Shown: one piece after another, positions 52,310-63,371 of the stretch
Layout of the letters: every line of letters begins with the position of its first letter
Position numbering within the stretch: position 1 is the first letter of the stretch
Source of the DNA: Blepharisma japonicum
Taxonomy: Eukaryota; Ciliophora; Heterotrichea; Heterotrichida; Blepharismidae
DNA length: 64,000 nt
Assembly: GCA_949751835.1 (NCBI GenBank)
Contig: CATKHK010000095.1
Coordinates: 1-64,000, forward strand
Direction of reading: 5' to 3'
The notes under the pieces: generated by a model
Databases searched by the model: none
What the model saw: only the letters and a program-made list of their open reading frames with translations
Told to the model about the DNA's origin: nothing
Position numbers and translations under genes: made by a program

Positions 52310-53336
52310 ATTAATTTTGTTAACTCTATCGGGCTATTTTAAAATAATTAATAACATTTAACATCAATTACTAAGCTCCTTGTTAGCATAGCTACCTTCA
52401 TGATCACTTTGAGAATACTTTAAATTTCAATTATTCCTTTACCCCACCAAAGAGCTGATTATTGAGGCATCAGCATAAAATCCAAATTCAGATGACTTAC
52501 TTGGGACTGTTCCACACCCTAAGAATGTCAGCTTCAGCCACTTGTTAACAATGATCTACGCTAATTTATAAAACTCCCTAAGGTCAGGAGTCCAATGTTC
52601 TAAATTTTAGGCCCTTATTTTATTACTCGGCTAAGATAGAATCATTTCATTACCATATCTTATAATCAAAATAAGCCTATGAATAGATTGCTGGTCGGAA
52701 AACAGAAATTCTTGACAGCATTAACTCAATCAGTTTTGCAATCAGTAAAAAGGGAAATTAAATTTTGGAAGAATAGGATAGATTATCCATGTAAAAAATT
52801 AATAAGGCTTATTCTTATAGTATTTATGCATAAAAAAGTAAAATTATTTAATTATTCCTTAAGTTTATAATAAAATAAACTAAAATTATTTTTTAAATTA
52901 TTAATTTTCAGTCATCATCTTTAATGCTTCAATATAGGAATTTTTAATTTTTGCATTAGAAATGAATTAAACTCTTTCAAATTATTTGCTAGAAGGAAAT
53001 TTATATGATTGATAAGAAATAGTAAAATTATTCTATAACATATTTATAGTATAAAATATAATAAATATATCAGTGAAACTTACGCTACCAGTAAATGAAA
53101 TAGAGAAATCAATATAAAATGCGATAATGTGCAAATTTTCTATTAATTTAAATTATAACTTTTTTAAAAAAGTATCTTAAAAATAGCAATTTTCGGGTAG
53201 CAGCCATTATTTTATTATTTTTAGCACAAATTTATGACATTCTCAAATCCCTAAAATTCTAAATATTTTTTTGCTTGAAATATTTGTTTTATGCTTTATA
53301 TTCATGGAATTTGTTTTTGTTTAAATTAATAATTTT
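52310..53336. other. Long AT-rich spacer with a possible relic frame
   Basis: On the reverse strand 52555-52358 one frame reads N-K-W-L-K-L-T-F-L-G-C-G-T-V-P, then A-S-I-I-S-S-L-V-G, a TAA, and 26 more codons to another TAA. The composition is less AT-rich than the surroundings, so it may be a decayed gene. A forward 63-codon ORF at 52679-52870 (M-N-R-L-L-V-G-K-Q-K) has no recognisable feature. From 52870 to 53336 I see nothing. Confidence 0.35.
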
Positions 53337-55557
53337 ATGCAAAAATCGCAAAGACTCATATCTGTCCTAATAAAAAGACACAACACTCGAGTTACCCCTC
53401 AACTTCTCCCAGTTTCCCCTATATCTGACGACTGTGATGAAACAAACATAAATTCTGAACTGTCCAACACAAAACGATTTTTATTTGACTCAAAACCTCA
53501 AAAAGAAGAAGAAAAACCTATGAGGGTCCGTGATATTCCTGTAGTAAACCGCAAATATTTAGAGGTATGGAAAAGAGCAAGAATAAAAATAAAATCAAAA
53601 CTGCTATTGAAAGACTTAAAAAATGATTTAAATTTATATGGAACCTCAAACCCTATAGCTGAAGAAATGAAAGGGTTCAGAAGAGCTGGGACAAAAGGGT
53701 TTAAGCAGCAAGATACGTCTTTTAGTATAAGTATTGATGAATCTTCCTCACAACAAGAATTTGTCCCAGTTTTTATTTTGCATCCGAATGGGAGGTTTAA
53801 AGGCTATTGAAATGTTATTTTGATGTTTTTGCTTTTATATACAGCAATTGTGATGCCATTTGAAATGTCATTTTTGAACGAAAGCAAAGGTGATGAATGA
53901 TGGTGAATAGATATTTGTTTAAATATCTTGTTTTTTGCTGATTTCATCATTAATTGTTTTACTGCGTTTTATGATGAAGATAGCTTACTTGTGACAGATC
54001 GAACCAAAATTTTGAAAAATTATCTGAAAGGATGGATGATCATTGATATTGCCTCGTTTTTTCCTTTTGATTTTATTATTAGTGATAATTCAGAAAATAA
54101 TAGTAATGGTGCAGCGAGCGGAGGGGGAATGAAAAACCTTGTGAGACTTCTTCAAGTGCCCAAGCTTTATAGATTACTTAGAATTATAAGGATTTTTAAA
54201 ATGCTAACACACTGCAAAAGAAGCGAAATGGTAGATAAAATCCAAGAATTTTTAGGGCTAAAGCAAGGAATTACTAAATTATCAACATTTTTGTTTTCGA
54301 TTTTTATATGTATTCATGTGATTTCATGTTTATTCTACTATTCTGCAAAGCTGGAAGGATTTTATTATGGTACTTGGGTTGTCAAGTGGAGATATTTAGA
54401 TGATGATGTACTCACTATGTATATAACCTGCATATATTGGGCAGTAACAACCTTATCAACTGTTGGATATGGTGATATTACCCCTACTACAAATTTTGAA
54501 ATAATTTTTGCGTTATGCTGAATGATGTTTGGTCTCTGTTTTTATTCCTTCACTATAGGTAATATTTCTGCTTTACTAACAGGAATAGATTCTAAGTAAT
54601 TTTTTATATAGAGAAATGCAATTAACCAAAAAATTATCGGCTATAGATGAATTTTCTAAAGAAGCAAATTTACCTAAAGCGCTTAAAACAAAACTAAGAG
54701 AAGCTTTAAAATATTCAACTGAAAAAAATGGGTTTTCATGAGTAGATAAAAAAACAATTTTTAGCGAACTTCCTAAACAGCTAAGATATGAAATTGCATT
54801 AGCAATGCATCAAGGCGCTGCTAATTCGCTTTCTTTCTTTTCAGATAAAGACCCTGTTTTTGTATCTGCGATAGTGCCCTTTCTTCAGCACGTTTTCGTC
54901 AAAGCTGATGATTTCATTTACAAAGAAGGCGAATACTCTGACGAAATCTATTTTATTACTAAAGGAAAAGTCTGTTTTGTCCATGGCCCTGGGCATATGG
55001 TTTACAACAGTATAAACTCCGGTGAATATTTCGGTGACATTGGCGTTATTAATGACACCCCAAGGAAATATTCAGCCAAAGCCATAATCGACTGCGATAT
55101 TCTCACAATGAACAGCCAATTAATCACCTATATTAGAGAAGTTTTCCCCGAAATTTGAAGTGAAATTGAGTTTGAGGCCAAAGAAAAAGAAGAATATATA
55201 GACGCTGCCAAAAATCAGGTCATAGAATTCATGAAACTAGAAGAAAACGGAGAAATTGACCAGCCCAGAAAAAGACTGAAAACTGTAATTAACCACAAAA
55301 TTAAAGAAAAAAGAGGAATTGACGAAAAAGTTGATGAAAAAGATGTCGCGAAAATGGTGGAGGAGACCAAAAATGATATAGAAGAACTGAAAAGGGACAT
55401 GGAAAGGACAAATAATATCATTATTGAGCTGCTGAAATTGATGAATAATGAGAACGGAAGCTTGAATATTCTGAATATGTATTTAAATAGCCCAAAAAGG
55501 ATGGAGGACATGCAAAATGAAGCTATGGAGTCAAAGATAACGAAGCGGCCTAGTTAG
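53337..55557 (+). CDS. Voltage-gated K+ channel with cyclic-nucleotide-binding domain
   Basis: Exons 53337-54595 and 54612-55557 (16-nt intron); 734 residues with several TGA Trp codons. Residues 1-160 are a cytosolic N-terminus. S1 is near W-N-V-I-L-M-F-L-L-L-Y; S2-S3 include F-F-A-D-F-I-I-N-C-F and W-M-I-I-D-I-A-S-F-F-P. S4 is modestly charged (K-L-Y-R-L-L-R-I-I-R-I-F-K). The pore has T-T-L-S-T-V-G-Y-G-D-I-T-P, a K+-selective filter. A C-linker and CNBD (E-G-E-Y-S-D-E-I-Y-F-I-T-K-G-K-V, S-G-E-Y-F-G-D-I) follow, and a C-terminal coiled coil ends it. The CNBD has D-T-P-R-K-Y-S-A where cAMP binders usually have R-(S/T)-A, so ligand binding is uncertain. This is the EAG/HCN superfamily, abundant in ciliates. 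Confidence 0.93.
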
Positions 55558-55605
55558 TGTTGACATAAATCATACATGAAATAAAATTAATTTGAGTTGT
55601 AATAA

Positions 55606-56562
55606 CTAGCCTCCAATTGAAATCATAGGACGATTTCCGTTGCCAATCATGTTTTTTATTCCGCCATGCTCTTTAGGCTTCATTAAAAGCTCTTCTTTTA
55701 TCACTTTTATTAGTTCTTCGTCTGTCATTTCTTCATGTAAATCTATTTCTCTTGCTGAGTTTAGGCACACTTTGAATTTTCCATCAGCTGTAATTCTCAG
55801 TCTGTTACATTTATCACAAAATGGCTCAGTTATTGACGCAATCACTCCTAAGCTCCCTTTAAACCCTTCAATTTGGTAATACCTCGCAATAGGGTCTTGT
55901 GGGTTGATTCTCTCAATTTTGTACTTTTTTTCGATAGTTTCTATGATATTTTTATATGGGAAAAACCTCTTGTCATTCCACTGATTTCCTGTATACGGCA
56001 CAAACTCAATGAACCTCATACTGAAATCATTGTGTCTGGTTAGTTCTACAAAGTCTAAAATTTCGTCGTCATTTACTCCATTCATGACCACACAATTTAA
56101 TTTAATGCTTTTTAATTTTCCTAAGCACTCCTCAAAAGATCGCCATACTTTTTGAAATCCATCAACTTTAGAAATAAAGGCAAATTTGGCAGGGACCAAT
56201 GTGTCTAAGCTTAAATTAATAGAATCCAGACCTGCATCTAATAGCCCATCTAAGTGCCGATGCAATAAAAGTCCATTAGTAGTTATTGCTAGATGGCTTA
56301 TCCCTGGTGTCGATTTTACAGCTCTTGCAATTTCCACTACATTCGGGTGAATTAAAGGTTCCCCACCTGTCAATCTTACCTTATTCACTCCCTGGCTTGC
56401 AAAAAGTCCAACAAGCCTCAGCATGAACTGATAAGGTACTGCTTTAGGAGGCTTTACATCAGGCGTATAGCAATAAGTGCATTTGAAATTGCATTTAGCA
56501 GTCAAAGACAATCTCAAATAATTGTGAATTCTTGCGTAAGCATCAACCAGAGTTGTTGCCAT
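55606..56562 (-). CDS. MOCS1: GTP 3',8-cyclase, MoaA/MOCS1A
   Basis: 318 residues. This radical-SAM enzyme makes the cyclic pyranopterin precursor of molybdenum cofactor. The N-terminal cluster motif is C-N-F-K-C-T-Y-C, SAM binding is in L-T-G-G-E-P, and the second 4Fe-4S site is C-D-K-C-N-R-L-R...V-C-L. The C-terminal Gly-Gly that activates the enzyme is present (S-I-G-G-stop). It is a separate MOCS1A without the fused MOCS1B part. No long targeting sequence is visible. Confidence 0.95.
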   Translation of the reverse strand: MATTLVDAYARIHNYLRLSLTAKCNFKCTYCYTPDVKPPKAVPYQFMLRLVGLFASQGVNKVRLTGGEPLIHPNVVEIARAVKSTPGISHLAITTNGLLLHRHLDGLLDAGLDSINLSLDTLVPAKFAFISKVDGFQKVWRSFEECLGKLKSIKLNCVVMNGVNDDEILDFVELTRHNDFSMRFIEFVPYTGNQWNDKRFFPYKNIIETIEKKYKIERINPQDPIARYYQIEGFKGSLGVIASITEPFCDKCNRLRITADGKFKVCLNSAREIDLHEEMTDEELIKVIKEELLMKPKEHGGIKNMIGNGNRPMISIGG

Positions 56563-56619
56563 TTTCTCAATTGTCTAAAACTTTTTCAAATAAAATTTAA
56601 TCTTCATATATAATTAAAT

Positions 56620-58860
56620 ATGTACAACCCAGCCAATAGCAATGCTCAATATAACTTTGACAATGTGCAGCAGAGGCCACCACCAAGCAGCTATATGAGG
56701 CAGCAACCTCAGCCTGTACCAGGGTCAAAGGCAGGAAGAGTTCCAACAGCACTCAGAGGAGCACAGCCTGGACAAGAAAGGCCAGTTACATCAAATCGTG
56801 CAGCGGGCTTTCCATCTACTTCTGCTGGGAAAAAAGGGTTTGAAGCGAACTTACCAGCTGGGCCGTCAGGCCCAGCCCCTGCACTTAAAGCAGCAGAAGA
56901 AACCCCAGATGTAGTTTTTAAGAAACTAGAAAAAGAAATCAACACCCTGCTAGACAAAAGTGCTGAAGCAAAACTAGCCCAGAATAATCAATCAGCTTTA
57001 AATTTCGCAAAAGAAGCTGTGGGAAAGGAAAAAAAGCTGAGAACATTAAAAGAAGATGCAGGTCTTGCAGACCAAATTAATATTGATTTGACTTATGCAG
57101 TCTGCGTAAACCTTGGAATTCAGTATCAGGCAAATACCATGTATCAAGAAGCTTTAAATACTTATTCCTTGGTTGTCAGAAATAAAGATTACCCTCATTC
57201 AGGACGTCTCAGAGTTAACATGGGCAATATTTATTATGCCCAGCAAAAATACACCTCAGCTATAAAAATGTACAGAATGGCTTTAGATCAAATGCAAAAT
57301 ATAGGCAAACATATGAAATTTCAAATTATGCGAAATATTGCCAATGGTTTTGTAAAAATGGGACAATATCCAGATGCTGTTGAAAGCTATGAAAGCATTA
57401 TGCAGGGCGAGCCAGATCACAAGGTCGCTTTTAACTTGATTTTATGCTACTACGCTTTAGGTGAAAACGAAAAAATGAAGAAAACATATACACAACTTCT
57501 TATGATTGAAATTCCTGGAAACACTCAAGAAGACGAAGATATGCAAGGGCAGGAAGAAAAAGGGCCTTTTGCAAATGACTCTCTCAGTGAATACATCAAA
57601 GAAAAACGAAGAGAAGCTTATAAGTTTATAATTGATGCAGGAAAACTTATAGCTCCTGTAATAGAAAACAATTGGATTGCTGGCTATGAATGGGTAGCTG
57701 AAACTTTAAGAGCTTCTGACTATAAAGTTTTGGAAAGCGAAATTGGGATTTTTAAAGCAGAGCAATACATAAAGCTTAAAGACTATGAAAAAGCCATAGA
57801 AGTTTTTAAAAGTTTCGAGAAAAAAGACCAGTCGCTGATGGCAAGAGCTGCTACTAATATCAGCTTTTTATATTTCATAGAAAAAGATATGAAAAACGCT
57901 GAAAAATACGCTGATATCGCGATAAAAAATGACAGATATAATGCAAAAGCTCTAGTAAATAAAGGGAATTGCTTATTTTTGAAGGAAGACTTCGAAAACG
58001 CCAAAGAATTTTACCTCGAAGCTATTGGTGTAGAAGCTGACTGCGTAGAAGCTATCTATAACTTAGGCCTTGTCAACAAGAAAATGGAAGTCGATTTAGA
58101 AGCTCTCCAAGCTTTTGAAAAGCTTCAAACCATCATGGCGAATTCTCCTGAAGTTATGTATCAGATGGCTTCTATCTATGAAGCTTCACGCAACTTTAAA
58201 CAAGCAATCAAATGGTATAACTTGCTATTGACTACTTTATCCTCAGATCCAGGCATTTTACTAAGAATCGGCCAGCTTTATGCAGAAATGGGTGACGAAA
58301 ACCAAGCCTTCCATTACTACGAACAAAGCTATATGCATTACCCAGTTTCAATTGATGCTATCTCTTGACTTGGTGTCTACTTCGTTAAGGCTGAAGCTTA
58401 TGAAAAAGCTTGTACATTTTTCGAGCGCGCTTCTCAAATCCAGCCGCAAGACCCAAAGTGGCGAATTATGGTAGCAAGCTGTTATAGAAGGATGGGAAAT
58501 GAACAAAAAGCTATAGAACTCTATGAAAGAATCCATGAAGATCATCCTGATAATATTGACTGTTTGCAGTATTTAGTGTCATTATTAAAAGGAACTGGGC
58601 AGAATTATGAGCATTATTCGACACTATTAAAGAAATTATTGAGAGAAAAAGAAATGAATGACTCGGTACCAAAACAGAATGAGGAGGTGTATTCTCCACC
58701 ACCTATGCCACAGCAACCTGTATATGAAGAGCAGCCACAAGTGCCACAACAGCCTGTACAGATACAGCAGAGGCCAGGAACAAGCAGAAAAGGAAGAGCT
58801 GCGATGTCGACCAAGCAGGATGAAGATGAATGGGCGAACCAGGAGTTAAATTTACCTTAA
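56620..58860 (+). CDS. IFT88: Intraflagellar transport protein IFT88
   Basis: 746 residues, with TGA 58366-58368 as Trp in S-W-L-G-V-Y. IFT88 is a core IFT-B subunit needed for anterograde transport and cilium assembly. The N-terminus is Pro/Gln-rich (R-P-P-P-S-S-Y-M-R-Q-Q-P) with R-P-V-T-S-N-R-A-A-G. About 12 TPRs follow from residue 145 to 680. The block F-E-R-A-S-Q-I-Q-P-Q-D-P-K-W and M-V-A-S-C-Y-R-R-M-G-N is diagnostic of IFT88. The C-terminal tail is Pro/Gln-rich and disordered. It is tail-to-tail with IFT140. Confidence 0.94.
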
Positions 58861-58961
58861 TAAATGAAAATTTACGAACAAATATGTATCAATCTTTTAT
58901 GTTTTCTTTAACAACACAATTACTGTAATAATCATATAAAATAATTTCTAAATTTTTAAGA

Positions 58962-61900
58962 TTATTCAATATACTCCGAGTCTTCATTTTCCACTCGAAT
59001 TCCCATCTGATGATATATCCTTTCTACCATTTCTTGGTCCAAATAAGGATTTAAAATTATCCTTCTCTGCTTCATCTTATTAATAAGCTGCAAAGCTTGT
59101 GCAAAGTTTTGCTGAGCGTAGTAATATTCCACTAATAAAGAATACACGTCACCTATTCTTATAGCCTGGTCAACACCTTGGACTTCTAACAGTTGCAAAC
59201 ACATTTTTACCATTTCTTCAGGACTAGACTGGACTAGTCTTTTAGCGTTCACAAATTGTTCCATTATAGCTTTTCTCCTTTGGAACTGCTGGAATAAAAT
59301 ATCTTTTTGAGGATTTGCAGACTTGGCTTGGAATTTTAAGGCCTCATTTTCAGCTATTAAAGCTTTTTCATAGTCTCTGTACTCATCAATTTCAACTGAC
59401 GCACAAGCATCAAAGAAGTTTGCAAGAGAATCCCAAGCTTTTGCTTTTGTGTAAAAGAAAATAATGCTTTTCATCACATCTGCGTTATGCCAATCAGTGT
59501 TCTGCAGAAAGTTTGCGGCAAGTACATAAATTTGGGCCATTTTCGCTGTATTTGCATAGCTTTTGATTTTTTCAATATCCCCAAGCCTTAATAAGCATTT
59601 AAATCCTTTGAGCTTTTCTCCTAATTTTGTAAATAGCTTGCAAGCCATTTGGAAAGATCCTTGGCGTTTGCATAGTTTTGCAATGCTCCTGATGAGATCT
59701 TTCTTTTGCTGGTCCATTATTCCTTCATCTGGTATGAGTTTTTCTACCACATTATCGTCCAATTTTACATTATGGGCTAAGCAAATTTCTAATGCTTTAG
59801 AATACTGTTTAGCAGACACCAGCAGATGGACTGCTTTTTCATGCATATTTTCTTGCATAAAATAGTCAGCAACCCTCATCAGTGTTGTAGGGTCTTCTTC
59901 TTCGCCTAAATCATCAACTAGGGTCCTTAAATAATCATAATTATGTTCGCGGATGCACAAATCTAAGGCTTTTTTTATGTTTTTTCCTTTATGATAAAGC
60001 GCTATTGCTCGGTCAAATAAATGTTTGTCTTCAAAATATTTGCCTGTTTGGAGCATTATTTTGAAGTTTCCGCTTCGCAATGATAAGCTCATAAGGTCTC
60101 CGTCAAGTTTATTGTCACGGGCTATCCTAACTGCATGGTGGAATCGGTCAGCTTTATTGTAGAGCTGAATAGCTTCACGAACATCTCCTTGTTCTTCCAT
60201 ATATTTAGCTAAAAATAAGCAGCCAAGTTTAGTGTCATTTTCTTTGCAAATTTTTACAGCTTCTTCTATACTTCCTTTAGTCAGGTGAACTCGGACACAA
60301 GAGCCAAGATCTCCAGCTAGCTTGTAAAAATTCAAAGCACCGTTAGCGTCTTGCTTGCTTTCTAGCAGCTGAGCCCACCACTTATAAAGCTTGGGGTCTT
60401 TTTTGTCATTGACGTACCTTTCAAGATCCTGGACTCTTAAGTTGCTATAAAGCATCCTTGGGACTTCTTCTCTATGGACGTCAGCTCTTTCATAATACTC
60501 ACGCGCAGTCGAAAAATCTTGTATGGACTCATAATGCCTTGCCAGCTTATAATATGTCGTCCTTAGGTTAATCCTATCATGGGTTTCAGCAGTTTCCAAA
60601 GCCCCTTCCCAGTTTCCACAAGCTTGCTGCATTTGGTTGAGTAAATCATACCTCCCACACTCTATATAAAGCTGCTTTGCTTCTTCTAGCATATTAAGCT
60701 CTATAGCTACCATTGCAAGCCTTGCTTCGATTTCTGGCTCAGTTTTAGCTTCCCTAACTTCTTTTGCCCCTCTGGCAAATCTCATATTGCTTAAACACAC
60801 TTCGGCGACATCAAGTCTTTTTGTTTTTACGCTCATGGTGCACATGTTTTCCCAGACGTTTACGTTTTGGATTGTTTTGACTGCTTTATAAGCTTCATCC
60901 ATATTTCCTGAGGTCATATAAAAGCTGAAGTTCAATATAGCTTTTTTGACATTTTCATCACAATTTTCTAGGCCTGTAAAGTCTCTTAATGACTTTTTAA
61001 TAATTTTTCCAATTCCAGAAAGATTGTCTTTTCCTACGTCTTTCCCTATGAAAAACCAATAAGGGACAGATATTCCAATAGTACCACAAATGTCGCCTTG
61101 GATTTTTATAGAATCCTGCCTTGTGATCCCATACTCTGAGGTCACGAAAAGTGTGACAGCTTGGTTAAATTGCTCTTCGGGCTTATTTTCTTGGGTTTCT
61201 TCTTCGGTAACGCCTGATATGCCTTCTGTTTCAACAAAAAGAAGCCTAGGATCTAAAATATCCCAACAAGAGTCTACAGGAATTTGTGTATACCCGAAAT
61301 CATGGTGCATAAAATTGTCAATATCAGAGTCATACACATAAATCGTGGAGTCTGGGAAAATTATTGACGACTTAGGGGCCTGGTCTACCAACAAAGCCAC
61401 CTTTGTTCCATTAGCATTAATACTCCCTCCCTTAATAATCCCCAAACTTTGTCCTTGCTTATCTTCAAATTTCCTAGGCATTCCTCTCTGTTTATATTCC
61501 CTTCTCGACAAATCAAATAGCTTTATATGTGACTCTGTCGTTATCAGCATATTATCTCCCATCACATTAATACAATTAACTTCTCCTTCACTTTCTGGCA
61601 TCAAAATAGTCTGCTTAACCGTTCCTTGCATATTACAAATCTCAATCTGCCCTTCTGTGTATATAATAATCGAATCTCTATGGACAGCAGCTATAAAGCA
61701 TTTTTTATTAAAAGTCCCAATCATTTCTCCATTCCCTGTGTCAGGCATAGAATAGCTTTCAAAAGTTTTCCCATTTCAGACCACACAATGGCTGGTTGAG
61801 GCGTCCATACCTTTGATTTTTATATTTGTATAGATTTGCATTGAGGCGTCAAGCCTGTTGAGTCTTCTGATTTCTACTTGGTGATTTGAAACTTGGAGTG

Positions 61901-63059
61901 CTATAATGTCATCTTTTATTACTTTGCGGAGGTCAGCTTCTGATAAGATACTTAAGGTTTTTTCAGTAGACGCGGAAAGCAGACCTTCTCCATCTGCCCA
62001 AGAAATTTGTTTTATAGGGTCAGCTGATAAAGTGACTGGCAGCTGAGCTTCCCAGCCTTCTCGATTAGCAGGAGATGTACTGGTCATTAGAGATTTGCAT
62101 TTCCACATGATGACTCTTCCTTCTTTTGTGCCACCAGCTAGGATTCTTTTTTTCTCATGAAAAGCAATACAATTAATTTTATCACTAAGCATTTTCCCTG
62201 TGATATCAGTATCCGCAAGTGTCAAAAAATAATTTGCATCTTTCTCTAAATTCCACAGCCTCACCATGTTATCTCCAGATACAGTTACCAGCAGCCCTGG
62301 CCCTCCCCAAATTGTATAAATATTTTCCGGGCTTCCAGCCACCGTCAGCTTCACTTTTCTTGTTGGTACCAACTTTTCATTAGGCGACACTCTAAACTGC
62401 ACCAATAGCAGTGACGAAGTAATAATCACAATGCTATTATCTTCTTTATAATAAAGCAAAGATTTCACTTGTCCTCCTACCTTGCAAACCTCGCTGCATC
62501 TTTTTAAATCATCAGCTAAATGTACTGACCCAGAGCTCCCAGCAAAAAAGAAAAACCTATTCATTTGGTCTTGTGTTGGGATTTCCCCAGCTTCTGTAGC
62601 TAATGCACAAAAAGCGATATTGGTGATTGAGCCTTCTTTATGGTATTGGCATATAGGATTTAAGCCTCTGCTAGTACTCCAAACTCCTACAATACCATGC
62701 TCATCTCCTGTTACCATCCTGGTCCCGTCTGGACTAATAATTAAAGCGCGGATTCGGCAGCCGTGGACTGATTTTTCTTCTTTGACAGAATTATCGTCAT
62801 TTTCGTTTCAGTAGGAGATTACACCGTCGTCCCAACAGATTATAAGTAAAGGTAAATAAGGGTGCCAAACAAGCTGAGTCGGAAGGGCTTGACGCTGTAT
62901 TGAGACATTTGAATAGGGCTCTCCGTCTTCGGTAAACATAAGGACTTTTCCAGAGGCTGTTCCTATTGTAAGGATAGGCTGGTACATAGAATGAGACCAA
63001 GCTGAAACTGCTGGGAGCTCATCTTGAAGATTGATGCGCGAATCGAAGAAAAGAGACAT
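58962..63059 (-). CDS. IFT140: Intraflagellar transport protein IFT140
   Basis: 1365 residues in a single exon, the largest gene here, with TGA Trp codons at 61776 and near 62808. IFT140 is a core IFT-A subunit for retrograde transport and membrane-protein entry into cilia. Two WD40 beta-propellers fill about residues 1-650 (M-S-L-F-F-D-S-R-I at the start, L-V-W-H-P, M-V-R-L-W-N-L-E). A TPR solenoid follows with the family block W-E-N-M-C-T-M-S-V-K-T-K-R-L-D-V-A, then W-W-A-Q-L-L-E-S-K and I-R-I-G-D-V-Y. Length agrees with the family (about 1400-1460). It shares convergent ends with IFT88 (101 bp apart). Confidence 0.95.
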
Positions 63060-63371
63060 TTATAATTTAAACGTAGAAGTTACTAATTAGTTCAAATAGG
63101 AATCAAAAGAGATTATCATGAAAGTTCAGTATTAAAGTTATTTCTTTTATAATTAGGAGGCGAAATGTGCATATTTGAATAAATAAAAATAATACTTATA
63201 CATGGATACGCTAATAAAGCTAAAAGGCTTGAAGTTACTTATCACTGTATTCTATTTGCTTCATAACACTATAGCTTATTTCTGAATATTCCTACATCTT
63301 GAAAAATTAAACCTTTCACGAATATTCCTAGGAAATTCTCAAAAATTCATATTTATAACAGAAAATTATGC
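63060..63371. other. AT-rich spacer, no gene seen
   Basis: Likely the 5' flank of IFT140 and the 3' flank of the edge gene. There is no open frame. Confidence 0.5.

Noticed and set aside
52679-52870. 63-codon forward ORF
   Set aside because: No domain, AT-rich codons and no neighbour support; probably chance.
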